The notes: a model not told the origin generated them from the sequence alone. A stretch of 64,000 nucleotides of DNA from Alcanivorax sp. S6407 (GCF_023016115.1 NZ_JALKBH010000002.1:582624-646623), one strand, 5' to 3'; positions 16,171 to 24,621 are shown, counted from the first letter of the stretch. A program made the numbers and translations.

Positions 16171-17181
16171 ATGTCGTCTTCCGAACTGATTAGCGCCCTG
16201 CGCGACGCCCACAAGAACCATCTCACCCAGCAATTGCAAAATCCTGATCACTGGCAGGCGATCCTGACCCAGATCAGTGCCAGCCTCGGTAAAACCCCTA
16301 TCGGCAAACTGGTGGACAGCGACAGTCTCAGCCAGGTCGTCGAGCAGTGGGTACTGGAAGCCAATAGCGCGCAGGGGCTGCAGGATGTCATCGTCCACAC
16401 GACGGAAGCGGTACTCAAAGCCGCCGAACAGGACGATGCCACGGTGGGCCAACTGCTCAGCGAAGAACACTTTGAGGCGGTACTGGAAAAATCCCTGCAG
16501 CTGAAAACGCTGCGTGAAAAAGCCATCCACGCCGGCATGAATCACCCTCTGGTGAGCGAGATGGTCAGCGAGATGCTGTACACCGGCATCAAGAATTTCC
16601 TGCTGGAAGAAAACGCGCTGGCCAAACTCCCCGGCGTCAGCAGCGTCATGAAAATGGGCCGCAAGAGCGTGGTCGGCAAGGCCATGGGTGGCATGGAAGA
16701 ATCCATCCGCGGTTATCTGCAAAAGAATATTCGTGAGACCCTGAAGACCGGCGAGCAATGGCTAAACAAGCAGCTTACCAATGAGCGCATCGAACAACTG
16801 GCCCGCGATGGTTACCAGCGCGTATCCCCGCTCAAGCCAGCCGAATATCTTGCCCAGATCCCCAACGGCACGGTCAAGGATCTGGTGGAACAGGGCTGCC
16901 AGATCGGCGACGAAAGCGCCCGACTGGAATACACCCGCAACCTGATCAAGGTCGGCATCAAGGCAGCCGTGGATGCGCTGGGCAAAATGAGCCTTGCAGA
17001 CGTTCTTGCCGGCATGCAGATCAGCGAGGACAAGCTCAAGGAAATCACCACCCCGGCCCTCGCCAACGGTGCCACGGTGCTGGTGAAGCAAGGCGTACTG
17101 GATTCGTTTATTGAATGGTCGCTGGATGACTTTTACGGGTCGGAGGCGTGCAAGAAGGCGGTGGAGTCAGTTAACAGTTAA
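16171..17181 (+). CDS. conserved-looking helical protein of unknown function
   Basis: 336 residues, almost entirely helix-forming, with no signal peptide or clear membrane span. A glycine-rich amphipathic patch is visible near 150-175 (VMKMGRKSVVGKAMGGMEESIRG). I do not recognise it. A GAGG ribosome site and typical codon use support a real gene. It stands alone between the divergent ompW and the converging PIN-PhoH gene. Its last codons (Val-Asn-Ser-stop) are encoded by the left arm of a GTTAACA heptad repeat, so the C terminus may have been set by insertion of that element. Confidence 0.75.
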   Translation: MSSSELISALRDAHKNHLTQQLQNPDHWQAILTQISASLGKTPIGKLVDSDSLSQVVEQWVLEANSAQGLQDVIVHTTEAVLKAAEQDDATVGQLLSEEHFEAVLEKSLQLKTLREKAIHAGMNHPLVSEMVSEMLYTGIKNFLLEENALAKLPGVSSVMKMGRKSVVGKAMGGMEESIRGYLQKNIRETLKTGEQWLNKQLTNERIEQLARDGYQRVSPLKPAEYLAQIPNGTVKDLVEQGCQIGDESARLEYTRNLIKVGIKAAVDALGKMSLADVLAGMQISEDKLKEITTPALANGATVLVKQGVLDSFIEWSLDDFYGSEACKKAVESVNS

Positions 17182-17200
17182 TAGTGAACAGTTAACAGCG
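17169..17200 (+). repeat. GTTAACA heptad tract, left arm of a perfect 32-base inverted pair
   Basis: Units of 7 bases: AGTTAAC, AGTTAAT, AGTGAAC, AGTTAAC, then AGCG. The exact reverse complement lies at 17302-17333, and an intrinsic terminator sits between the arms. The stop codon of the upstream gene is within this arm. Confidence 0.9.
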
Positions 17201-17235
17201 AAACACGCGTCAGATTTTTTCTTTTCTCCAACGCA

Positions 17236-17275
17236 AGAGGCCGCGCCCAGGTTATGGGCGCGGCCTCTTTGCTTT
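17236..17275. terminator. intrinsic terminator inside the GTTAACA element
   Basis: AGAGGCCGCGCCCA (17236-17249) pairs with TGGGCGCGGCCTCT (17255-17268), loop GGTTA, followed by TTTGCTTTC. The same stem core (AGAGGCCGC..GCGGCCTCT) recurs at 50994-51025. Confidence 0.88.
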
Positions 17276-17301
17276 CAGAAAGCTACAATGCAGATTCGCG
17301 T

Positions 17302-17333
17302 CGCTGTTAACTGTTCACTATTAACTGTTAACT
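17302..17333 (-). repeat. GTTAACA heptad tract, right arm
   Basis: Perfect reverse complement of 17169-17200. It ends inside the stop codon of the PIN-PhoH gene. Confidence 0.9.
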
Positions 17334-18798
17334 AGAGGAACGACTCCGCATACTCCGCCAACAACGACCGTGGCACACCATTGAGCTGCACCGAACCGCC
17401 ATGGACAAAACGCTTGAAGCGTTCGGTCATGTAGGTGAGGCCGGAGCTCGTGGGTGACAGGTAGGGGGTGTCGATCTGTGCCAGGTTGCCAAGACACACC
17501 ACCTTGGAGCCTTCCCCTGCCCGGGTGATGATTGCCTTCATCTGATGTGGCGTCAGGTTCTGGCTTTCATCGATCAGGATCAGGGATTTCTGGAAGCTGC
17601 GGCCGCGGATGTAGTTCATTGCCTTGAACTGGATGTTGGCCCTTTCCTTCACATACTGAATACTGCCGGAGGGGTTCTCATCGTTCAGGTGCAGGGCCTC
17701 GATATTGTCATTGATGGCCCCCAGCCAGGGGTCCATCTTCTCCTCTTCGGTACCCGGCAGGAAACCATGATCTTCCGCCAGCGGCGGCGTGGAACGGGTT
17801 GCGATAATCTTGTTGAAGCGCTTCTGCTCCACCGTCATTTCGATGGCGGCCGCCAGGGCAAGAATGGTTTTCCCTGAACCGGCTGCGCCGGTGAGATTGA
17901 CCAGATGCACATCCGGATCCAGCAACAACTGCAGGGCGATGGCCTGCTGGATATTCATGGGTTTCAACCCCCATGCCTCCTGTTCCAGCATGCTGTCTGC
18001 CTTGTAGTGTTTCAGGGTCACTACGCCGTTGTCGATGCTCATGACACGACCGACAAAACCCTGCTCATCAATGATGTACTGGTTGGGATAGACCTCTTCG
18101 CCAAGAATTTCGCTTACCAGCAAACCGTGGGATAGATAATGCAGGGTATCGGCACCATCCTGCTCGGTTTCCACCTGGGTGACCTGATCCCAGAATGATC
18201 CCGGCACCTCGAAATAGCCGCGGGTCAGCTGCTTGATATCGGTGACCAGCTGATCATTGTGATAATCCTCTGACTCGATGCCACAGGCCCGCGCCTTGAG
18301 GCGCATATTGATGTCCTTGGTGACCAGGATGAAGCGCTCATCCGGCGCATTGGCTTTCATGGCTACTACATCGTTGATGATGCGGTTGTCGTTAAGATGA
18401 TCTGGCAGAGGGGTCTTCACTTCGTCGGTGCTGGCCATCAGTACCGTGAGGGTGCCCTGGGTGGAGTTATCCGGGCCGCGCGGAATAGGGATACCCGCTT
18501 CTACCTGCTCCGGGGTGCAATGACCCAGCACCTTGTCGATCTGGCGAATGGCCGCCCGGCAATCTGCCGCGGTATGCGACTTTCCGCTTTTCAGCTTGTC
18601 CAGTTCTTCCAGCACCGTCATGGGTATCACCACACGGTGTTCTTCAAAGTTCAGCAGGGAGTTGGGATCATGAATCAGGACGTTGGTATCGATGACGTAG
18701 GTTTTTTTCTGTTCTTGCTCGATGGTGCTGTCGTTCTGACTGGCGCTCGCGTGGTGGTTGATGGAAAGGGTGTGGAGTCTGGCCGCGCGCTCTTCCAT
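17332..18798 (-). CDS. PhoH2-type protein (PIN RNase domain fused to PhoH ATPase)
   Basis: 488 residues. The N-terminal PIN nuclease domain begins at about residue 33 (TYVIDTNVLIHDP, with conserved acidic residues there and in TVLEELDKLK). A PhoH ATPase domain follows, with Walker A LTGAAGSGKT near 305 and a Walker B-like LILIDESQN. PIN-PhoH proteins act as ATP-driven RNA helicase/ribonucleases. The ATG has AGGGG upstream. It is transcribed alone and converges on the unknown helical gene. The window holds a second PhoH-like ATPase (ybeZ) without the PIN part. Confidence 0.92.
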   Translation of the reverse strand: MEERAARLHTLSINHHASASQNDSTIEQEQKKTYVIDTNVLIHDPNSLLNFEEHRVVIPMTVLEELDKLKSGKSHTAADCRAAIRQIDKVLGHCTPEQVEAGIPIPRGPDNSTQGTLTVLMASTDEVKTPLPDHLNDNRIINDVVAMKANAPDERFILVTKDINMRLKARACGIESEDYHNDQLVTDIKQLTRGYFEVPGSFWDQVTQVETEQDGADTLHYLSHGLLVSEILGEEVYPNQYIIDEQGFVGRVMSIDNGVVTLKHYKADSMLEQEAWGLKPMNIQQAIALQLLLDPDVHLVNLTGAAGSGKTILALAAAIEMTVEQKRFNKIIATRSTPPLAEDHGFLPGTEEEKMDPWLGAINDNIEALHLNDENPSGSIQYVKERANIQFKAMNYIRGRSFQKSLILIDESQNLTPHQMKAIITRAGEGSKVVCLGNLAQIDTPYLSPTSSGLTYMTERFKRFVHGGSVQLNGVPRSLLAEYAESFL

Positions 18799-19119
18799 GC
18801 GTATCCCCTGTGCCGTTCAAACGGTACGGTTGCGTTGGTTTGGCGACAGGAAGCCGGGTGTCAGTTCTGAGAGCGAGAGTGACGCCTGCCCCTTGCCGCC
18901 CTGGTTTTAAGCCTTTTGGCGGTTCAGTTGCATTCAGCTGTTACAGCTTTTGATCGCGATCACCCCCGCATTGGCGGGATTGGAATTACCATAACCCAAT
19001 TTTTTTGAATCGATCAATAGTTACTCCTGAAAACTTTTTCGCTGGCCATTGTTCACCCATTCTGTCCGCAGGCGGTCTTCGCTACACTGACGTTCCCACT
19101 TGCTAACCAAGAATGCGCC
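18799..19119. other. intergenic region between divergent genes
   Basis: 321 bases upstream of both PIN-PhoH and the ICMT-like gene. A small stem (CCCGC at 18965-18969 with GCGGG at 18974-18978) and a T-run at about 18999-19006 are visible. No gene or clear repeat is seen. It presumably carries the two promoters. Confidence 0.6.
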
Positions 19120-19581
19120 ATGTCCCATGAACATCCCCAGGTGATGATGCCTCCGCCCGCGCTCTATCTCGGCGGCCTTTTGATGGGCTACGGCCTGGAC
19201 CGCGCCATCACCTTTCCCGCCATCGGTTTTACCGGTGACATCTGGTTGATGCTGGCGCTGGCCGTGATTGGCGCCCTGCTGGTGCTGTCTGCGGTGATCC
19301 AGCTACGGCTGGCAAAAACCACCCTGATGCCCCACCGCGCTGCCAGCACCCTGCTGACCAACGGCGTGTTCGCGCTCAGTCGCAACCCCATCTATCTGGG
19401 CTTCACCTGTCTGGCTACGGCCATGGCACTCAGCCAGCACAGCGTTGGCATGCTGCTGATGCAGATTCCGGTGGTATGGGTGATCCATACCCATGTAATT
19501 GCCGCGGAAGAGGCATTCCATGCGCAGAAGTTCGGTGAGCAATGGCATGACTACTGCCGCCGCACCCGACGCTGGATCTGA
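19120..19581 (+). CDS. isoprenylcysteine carboxylmethyltransferase-family membrane methyltransferase
   Basis: 153 residues with four hydrophobic segments. The C-terminal family motif is clear: LLTNGVFALSRNPIYLGF (about 85-102), followed by AAEEAFHAQKFGEQWHDYCRRTRRW, the SAM-binding HPxYxG/EExxL-type region. Bacterial ICMT-like proteins methylate unknown lipids or small molecules in the inner membrane. The 3' part overlaps the end of the converging YiiX-like gene by about 150 bases. Confidence 0.87.
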   Translation: MSHEHPQVMMPPPALYLGGLLMGYGLDRAITFPAIGFTGDIWLMLALAVIGALLVLSAVIQLRLAKTTLMPHRAASTLLTNGVFALSRNPIYLGFTCLATAMALSQHSVGMLLMQIPVVWVIHTHVIAAEEAFHAQKFGEQWHDYCRRTRRWI

Positions 19582-20185
19582 TACGTTCAGAGCCCGGCCC
19601 TAGTTTGAGCCATTCCAGCTGCCCCAGTTTGCCGTTCTGCAAGCGCATATGTCGGGAGCCAAAGTGGCCGGGCACCAGGGTACTGGCCCGGGTATCCCTG
19701 GGTAGCCAGCCAAGCCTGCGATACAGCTCGGCCACCAGCTCGGAACAGAACCAGCCGCGCTGATCCGGCTTGCGCTGGAAGCAGGTCAGGACATCGATGG
19801 CATTGCACAGGACATAGTTCTTGTAGGGTCGGTGCATCAAGCGACGCACCAGGCGATGCAGCAGCCGTTCCTGATTCTCGCTCAGGTCCGGCCCATGTCG
19901 GCGGCGCACCACCACGGAACCCTCATAATCGGCAAGCTTGCTGGCCAGGGAGACCAGGGATACTCCGGCTACCGGCTTGCCCAGACGGACATCCGCCGAC
20001 TCGCCCAGGGTGGTCGACTCCAGCACCAGCGGCTCCCGACTTCCGGGCAAGAACACCACCATGCCGATATGGCTCCAGGGGCTGCGGGTAAAGACCCGTA
20101 TCACCTCACTGGTTACACCGCGCCCGGAGAACAACACAATGTCACCGGTGCGCAGGGGAAAAGCAGAATCCACAGGCAGAGTCAT
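19430..20185 (-). CDS. YiiX/YebB-like permuted papain-fold (NlpC/P60-type) hydrolase
   Basis: 251 residues from the ATG at 20185, which has AGGA nine bases upstream; the frame is open to 20266. Catalytic regions of the DUF830/C92 family are visible: GDIVLFSGRG, then SPWSHIGMVV with the histidine, and WFCSELVAELYRRLGWL with the cysteine. Such enzymes cleave amide or thioester bonds, possibly in lipids or peptidoglycan. The last 50 residues (after EWLKLGPGSE) run antisense inside the ICMT-like gene and look random, so the natural end may once have been near 19587, where the neighbouring frame has a stop. A single-base change or a true long overlap are both possible. Confidence 0.75.
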   Translation of the reverse strand: MTLPVDSAFPLRTGDIVLFSGRGVTSEVIRVFTRSPWSHIGMVVFLPGSREPLVLESTTLGESADVRLGKPVAGVSLVSLASKLADYEGSVVVRRRHGPDLSENQERLLHRLVRRLMHRPYKNYVLCNAIDVLTCFQRKPDQRGWFCSELVAELYRRLGWLPRDTRASTLVPGHFGSRHMRLQNGKLGQLEWLKLGPGSERIRSSVGCGGSSHAIAHRTSAHGMPLPRQLHGYGSPIPPESASAACQRCAG

Positions 20186-20295
20186 CACAGACATTCCTGA
20201 CTTTCTGATCAATCCTGACAAGCACGCTATGCCTGCGGAGTGACAGATCGCTGACAGCAACATCACGGTTTGGTGAACAACACGAGCCTGACGGA

Positions 20296-20608
20296 GCCGC
20301 TACAGGAACGTAGCGCAGCGGAGTAACGCACGGTGTGCGGCCCCGAAGGGGTGAGCGAAGCGAATAACGGGCCTGCTCGCGATCCGAGCCTAGGCGAGGA
20401 ATGAGTTTCGAGTTACGAGAAGCGAGTTTCGAAAGACAAAACCCTCAAATCTCGTGCTTGGTTGCTGTCTTTTGATTTTCGAAACTCGCTTCTCGTAACT
20501 CGCTTCTGGAATCCTGGGGAGCCTCTGAAATCCAATTGAGGCTCTGGAATCTTTACCTCGCTTAGGCTCGGATCGCGAGCAGGCTCGCTCCTACAGCCGC
20601 TCCGTAGA
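20296..20608. repeat. REP-like compound palindrome (copy D)
   Basis: The left end carries the small-hairpin cassette in inverted orientation (GGAACGTAGCGCAGCGGAG..CCCCGAAGGGG..GAGCGAAGCGAAT), then GATCCGAGCC and AGGCGAGGAA. Heptads GAGTTTC, GAGTTAC, GAGAAGC, GAGTTTC lie at 20403-20430. The right-arm heptads CGAAACT, CGCTTCT, CGTAACT, CGCTTCT lie at 20480-20507. It ends TTACCTCGC..GGCTCGGATCGC..GCTCCTACAG. Confidence 0.87.
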
Positions 20609-20705
20609 TTTGCGGGAGGGAGTTTACAGGCTGCCTGCCGTCACATTTCTGTTACCTCCCTGCAGTAACCTCTCCGACACATTCTGCTCCTGCCCTGCCC
20701 CGCCT

Positions 20706-21752
20706 ATGGAAGACCGCCTTTATCTGCTGCAACGCCATCTTCCGGAAATGCTGGATCTGGAGGCCTTGATTCGTGAAGGTGAACGACATCTGCGGGTAAA
20801 CACGGTGCATGAAGTTCCAATGGGGGAATTGTCATTGCCGGTGAAGGTCATCGAGATGGGTTCCACTTCACCACGGGTGCCGGTAATTGGCTTCTTCGGT
20901 GGCGTGCATGGAGTAGAGCGCATTGGCAGTCAGGTGCTGATGTCCTGGCTGCACAGTCTGATCCACCGGCTGCAATGGGATGATCAGCTGCATCGCCGTC
21001 TGGAGCAGGTGCGGCTGGTGTTCATGCCGATGATCAACCCCGGCGGCATCTGGAATCGCACCCGCAGCAATCCCAATGGCGTGGACCTGATGCGCAATGC
21101 CCCCATTGATGCCATGGGCAAGGTGCCCTTTCTGGTCGGCGGCCACCGTATCAGCCGCCACCTGCCCTGGTACCGGGGCAAGAGCGGCGCCCCCATGGAA
21201 CCGGAAGCCCGGGCCATGATCCGGGTGGTACAGGAAAAGCTGTTTCCGGCGCCTTTTTCCATGAGCATCGACTGCCACAGCGGCTTTGGTCGCCGGGACC
21301 GGATCTGGTGCTGCTATGCGCGCAGCCATCGCCCGATACCTCACATTGGCGAGGTGTTTCGCCTGAAACAGGTATTCGAGACCACCTACCCTCATCATCA
21401 CCCCTATCTGATCGAACCCCAGTCGATCAACTACACTACCCATGGGGACCTGTGGGACTACCTCTACGACGAAGCCCAGGAGCGGGTACCGGAACACACC
21501 TTCCTGCCCTTCACCCTGGAAATGGGTTCCTGGCTGTGGGTGCGCAAGAATCCCAGACAGATGCTGGATTTCTTCGGTTACTTCAATCCGGTCATTTCCC
21601 ACCGCCACCACCGGGTACTGCGCCAACACTTGCCCCTGTTCGAGTTCCTCACCGGCATGACCGCCAATGCGGGCAACTGGCTACCTTCTCCGGGAGAGCG
21701 CAAACACCTGACCCGGGAAGCCATTCAATTCTGGTTCCCGCCCCAGGACTAG
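20706..21752 (+). CDS. M14 family zinc carboxypeptidase
   Basis: 348 residues from the ATG at 20706. The start is uncertain: no good ribosome site, and the frame is open to 20610. Zinc ligands fit M14: HGVE in FFGGVHGVERIG, and the later histidine in SIDCHSGFGRRD. The catalytic glutamate is in TFLPFTLEMGSW. It lacks a signal peptide, so it is probably cytoplasmic, like other DUF2817/M14-like proteins that trim peptides or peptidoglycan fragments. It follows REP copy D and is followed by the lipoprotein gene after about 110 bases. Confidence 0.82.
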   Translation: MEDRLYLLQRHLPEMLDLEALIREGERHLRVNTVHEVPMGELSLPVKVIEMGSTSPRVPVIGFFGGVHGVERIGSQVLMSWLHSLIHRLQWDDQLHRRLEQVRLVFMPMINPGGIWNRTRSNPNGVDLMRNAPIDAMGKVPFLVGGHRISRHLPWYRGKSGAPMEPEARAMIRVVQEKLFPAPFSMSIDCHSGFGRRDRIWCCYARSHRPIPHIGEVFRLKQVFETTYPHHHPYLIEPQSINYTTHGDLWDYLYDEAQERVPEHTFLPFTLEMGSWLWVRKNPRQMLDFFGYFNPVISHRHHRVLRQHLPLFEFLTGMTANAGNWLPSPGERKHLTREAIQFWFPPQD

Positions 21753-21865
21753 TTGCACCGATTTGGCGCTTCTCTTGCATTCCTGTAATCATTGGCACTA
21801 TTCAGGGTCGACAGGCCCCCATGTTCATACTCCAATGACGATCAACCTCAAGGAACACACACTCG

Positions 21866-22342
21866 ATGAAATACCTTGCCCTCGCCTCTTTTGCTATTGC
21901 TCTGGCAGGCTGCCAGCACCTCAGCTACCAGCCCCCCTATGGCGAAGACACCGCAAAAATCACCTTCACTACCAATGGCACCCCGGCGCAACCGGTAGTT
22001 TGTGTGCCGGGCAAAGGTTTCCAGCCAACCGAATTCTCGCTGGCGAGAACGCCCATGGGTGGCGATGCCATGAACGATCTCATGCAAACACTGAAGAAAA
22101 GCCCCACAGTGACCACGAAAATAGCGCCATCATCACAGGCCCGGGTTGGCGTCATCTACAACCAGAAGGACACCAACAGCAGCCGCAGGGATCGCTGCAA
22201 GATTGCCCTGCAGTTTGAAGCCGTGGCGGGTGAAAGCTACAAGGCGGACTTCAACTACTCTGCGGATCAGTGTGGCCTGGCAATCACTGACAGCGAGGGA
22301 CAGTCTGCCGACGCCGTACAAATTGACTGGCAATGCCCCTAA
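21866..22342 (+). CDS. hypothetical lipoprotein
   Basis: 158 residues. Lipobox IALAGC gives a mature N-terminal cysteine at 16. AAGGAA is the ribosome site. The mature part holds five more cysteines (among them VVCVPG, DRCKIAL, DQCGLAI and the terminal QCP), suggesting disulfides in the periplasm. I recognise no family. It may share regulation with the downstream porin only by proximity, because an NtrC-type site starts 5 bases after its stop. Confidence 0.75.
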   Translation: MKYLALASFAIALAGCQHLSYQPPYGEDTAKITFTTNGTPAQPVVCVPGKGFQPTEFSLARTPMGGDAMNDLMQTLKKSPTVTTKIAPSSQARVGVIYNQKDTNSSRRDRCKIALQFEAVAGESYKADFNYSADQCGLAITDSEGQSADAVQIDWQCP

Positions 22343-22346
22343 CAAT

Positions 22347-22363
22347 GGCACCAAATTGGTGCC
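22347..22363 (+). promoter_or_regulatory. NtrC-type enhancer site
   Basis: GGCACCAAATTGGTGCC is a perfect 17-base palindrome matching the NtrC consensus TGCACYANNNTGGTGCA in its whole core. Its centre lies about 138 bases before the predicted sigma54 start point, a usual enhancer distance. A second inverted repeat (GGTGCCCC with GGGGCACC, 22358-22383) overlaps it and may be a weaker second site. Confidence 0.75.
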
Positions 22364-22466
22364 CCGCCCAATATCGGGGCACCAATACAAATCCCACCCC
22401 CTTGTCACCTTCCTGTCTTTTTCCCCAAAACACCATAACCAATTGTTTTTAAATAACTTTTAAAAA

Positions 22467-22483
22467 CTGGCACGGGGAATGCA
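22467..22483 (+). promoter_or_regulatory. sigma54 (-24/-12) promoter for the TorF-like porin
   Basis: CTGGCACGGGGAATGCA: GG of the -24 element and GC of the -12 element are separated by exactly 10 bases, and only TTGC to ATGC departs from the consensus. The AT-rich stretch immediately before (22440-22466) could bind IHF. The predicted start of transcription is near 22494, with the ATG at 22560. Confidence 0.8.
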
Positions 22484-22559
22484 TTATCTCTTGCGAGCCT
22501 GATAGGCGGTGCGCCACCAGCGCACATTGAACAAATTAGACTTGTTAAGAGGGTTGCAC

Positions 22560-23309
22560 ATGAAAAACGTATTTGGTCTGAAGAAAGCCGTTCTGGCTTC
22601 CGCTGTTGCCGCTGCTGTTGCACTGCCGTCCATGGCCGCTGCTGAAATCAGCGGTAGTCTGGGCATCTCCAACATGTACTTCTGGCGTGGTCTGGACATC
22701 TCCAACGGTGGTGCACAGGTTGCCGGTAGCCTGGATTACAGCCACGCCAGCGGCCTGTACGCAGGCGTATGGGGCAGCTCTGAAACTGACACCACCGAGT
22801 ACGATCTGTACGCCGGTTACGGTGCAGAAGTAGGCGGCGTTAGCTTCGACATCTCCTACTGGGATTACAACTACCCGAACGACACTGACAGCGACCTGGA
22901 AGAAGTGATTGGTAGCATTGGGTTCGCCGGTCTGACCGCTACTGCCTACATCGGTGTAGGTGAAATTGGTCACGGCCAAATCTATGACGAGAATGATCTG
23001 GTAATCGGTAAAGCACCCGATAACGAGAGCAACTACTTCACTCTGGGTTACAGCTACGACAAGTACGGTGTGACCGTCGGCACCTGGGACAACGAAGCTT
23101 CTGACACCAACTACACCCACGTTGATCTGAGCTACGCCCTGACCGACGAGCTGAGCTTCACTGTGTCCAAGATCGTTGCTGCCGATGATTGTGCCCTGAA
23201 CAACGGTGATTTCTACGACGGTGTTACCGACGTCTGTGACCCGGAAGCCGATTCTGATGACATCGACGACGATACCCTGTTCGTTGTGTCTTACAGCTTC
23301 GCCATCTAA
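22560..23309 (+). CDS. TorF family putative porin (TIGR02001-type)
   Basis: 249 residues from the ATG at 22560 with AAGAGG upstream. Signal peptide 1-28 (ends SMAAAE). The mature protein starts with the family mark SGSLGISNMYFWRGLDISNGGAQVAGSLDY, contains repeated aromatic beta-strands, and ends VVSYSFAI with acidic loops. It is an outer membrane barrel. Relatives are frequently encoded beside glnK-amtB and nitrogen genes. Here those genes are absent, but the promoter carries an NtrC site and a sigma54 element, so nitrogen-limitation control is the strongest functional clue. Codon use is highly biased (GGT, GCT, CTG), suggesting strong expression. Confidence 0.88.
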   Translation: MKNVFGLKKAVLASAVAAAVALPSMAAAEISGSLGISNMYFWRGLDISNGGAQVAGSLDYSHASGLYAGVWGSSETDTTEYDLYAGYGAEVGGVSFDISYWDYNYPNDTDSDLEEVIGSIGFAGLTATAYIGVGEIGHGQIYDENDLVIGKAPDNESNYFTLGYSYDKYGVTVGTWDNEASDTNYTHVDLSYALTDELSFTVSKIVAADDCALNNGDFYDGVTDVCDPEADSDDIDDDTLFVVSYSFAI

Positions 23310-23346
23310 GTCACACCCGGGCGGCTTCGGCCGCCCACAGTTTCAA

Positions 23347-23407
23347 CGCCGCGGGGCTCTCCCTGGTCCTCGCAAACACGCAAGCAACCCCGCGGCGTCT
23401 TTTTAAT
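23347..23407 (+). terminator. intrinsic terminator after the TorF-like porin
   Basis: ACGCCGCGGGG pairs with CCCCGCGGCGT, followed by CTTTTTAATTT. A second smaller stem (GGGCGGC-TTCG-GCCGCCC, about 23319-23335) lies just before it. Confidence 0.88.
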
Positions 23408-23412
23408 TTCAA

Positions 23413-23440
23413 GCCTGATGCTGAACGCCTGAAGCCTGAC
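23413..23440 (+). repeat. degenerate heptad tract, GCCTGAC word
   Basis: Units GCCTGAT, GCTGAAC, GCCTGAA, GCCTGAC, directly after the T-run of the porin terminator. Confidence 0.8.
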
Positions 23441-23491
23441 TGCAGAAAGGCCGAACAGCCCCTCCCTTAACACCTTATATCGCCTTATGGT

Positions 23492-24451
23492 TTAGCGAGC
23501 TTCTAGCGTCTGGCGATCAAAATACACTACCAACGCATCGTGATCCGAGATCGGTGATATTCCTTCCGAACCATACAGTTTCCGGTATCGTCCTGCGCTA
23601 CCTCGACTGACATCCACGGCGTCCACACGTGACGCAAGTTCCGCTGACAGCCAGATATGATCCAGTGCCTGTGGGCGGCAACGATATCGGTAGGAATAAC
23701 GCTCCGCGGGAGCCAGTTTCTGCCAGACATTGAAAAGGCCTGAGGCCGCAAATTGTTGGTAGCTGTCCGAAAACCGGCCGGCATCCCAGGTGCTGTTGAA
23801 ATCCCCCGCCACGATGACCGGACCCGACTGCTCGGCCACCCAACCCGCAAGACGGGAAGCCTGATGGCGCCGTTTCTCAAACACCCGGGATGATTTGAGA
23901 TCCCGCGCACTGCGCAGGTGCACCACGACAAGATCGGCTTGCACGGGGGATTGCAGGGAAACCGCCAAAGGCGGACGTGAAAAAAGGGGATACCCCTGAA
24001 AAGTCTCTTTGGCAAACAGGGCACGGGACTGTGTCAGCGCGATGGGCGCACGATACAACAGCCCCACATCCATGCCGGATGGATCATTGCCTTCCAGCAA
24101 CACGGTGCGGTAACGAAAACCGGATTGCGCCAACCGGTTTGCCAGCGTCTCCAGCAAGGCCAGGTTTTCCACTTCCTGCACCGCCAGCAGGTGCGGCGCA
24201 TGCAGATCGTTCACCACGGCATTGGCGATGGCATCCAGACGCCGGGCCAGCAGTGAAGATGACAACGGCTCATCCAGATCGGAATCCTTGCGCGCATCAC
24301 GCAGGCGCCACAGGTTGAGGGTAGCCAGAGTCCATTGATTGTCTGCCGGCGCCATGACCGCCCGTGGCGCCGCCAGATTGCGGCACTCTGCCTGCAGCGG
24401 GGAAGCACCGATGCACAGAAACAGTATGAGAATGCAGTAAGTCAATCGCAT
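23492..24451 (-). CDS. exported endonuclease/exonuclease/phosphatase family protein
   Basis: 319 residues with a signal peptide (1-21, ending LQAEC). EEP-fold motifs in order: TLATLNLWRLRD (Asn), LLAVQEVEN (catalytic Glu), VVVHLRSARD (His), GPVIVAGDFNSTWD (GDFN metal/catalytic loop) and the terminal PISDHDALVVYF (SDH). Members include DNase I-like nucleases, phosphodiesterases and sphingomyelinases. A periplasmic or secreted phosphodiesterase is likely; nucleic acid or lipid substrate cannot be told apart. No good ribosome site is seen before the ATG. Confidence 0.88.
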   Translation of the reverse strand: MRLTYCILILFLCIGASPLQAECRNLAAPRAVMAPADNQWTLATLNLWRLRDARKDSDLDEPLSSSLLARRLDAIANAVVNDLHAPHLLAVQEVENLALLETLANRLAQSGFRYRTVLLEGNDPSGMDVGLLYRAPIALTQSRALFAKETFQGYPLFSRPPLAVSLQSPVQADLVVVHLRSARDLKSSRVFEKRRHQASRLAGWVAEQSGPVIVAGDFNSTWDAGRFSDSYQQFAASGLFNVWQKLAPAERYSYRYRCRPQALDHIWLSAELASRVDAVDVSRGSAGRYRKLYGSEGISPISDHDALVVYFDRQTLEAR

Positions 24452-24526
24452 GGACGCAGTCTACGACTGGCGCAGGAAAGGAAACAGAGGTGATAACGGA
24501 ATTGCGTGTAAGAAGAAGCTGGCAGC

Positions 24527-24621
24527 GAGTTTCGAGTTTCGAGTTTCGAGTTTCGTAGATCAGAACCGGCGCCCTCGAAAACGGCAATGGTTTTGCCTTT
24601 CGAAACTCGTCACTCGAAACT
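24527..24621. repeat. isolated heptad inverted pair, GAGTTTC word (core of REP element, copy E)
   Basis: Left: four exact GAGTTTC units at 24527-24554. Right: CGAAACT, CGTCACT, CGAAACT at 24601-24621. The outer REP palindromes found in other copies are missing, so the heptad core can exist alone. Confidence 0.85.

Noticed and set aside
22358-22383. Intrinsic terminator for the lipoprotein gene
   Set aside because: GGTGCCCC and GGGGCACC pair, but there is no T-run, and the left part belongs to a perfect NtrC palindrome. Regulatory reading preferred, though both roles are possible.
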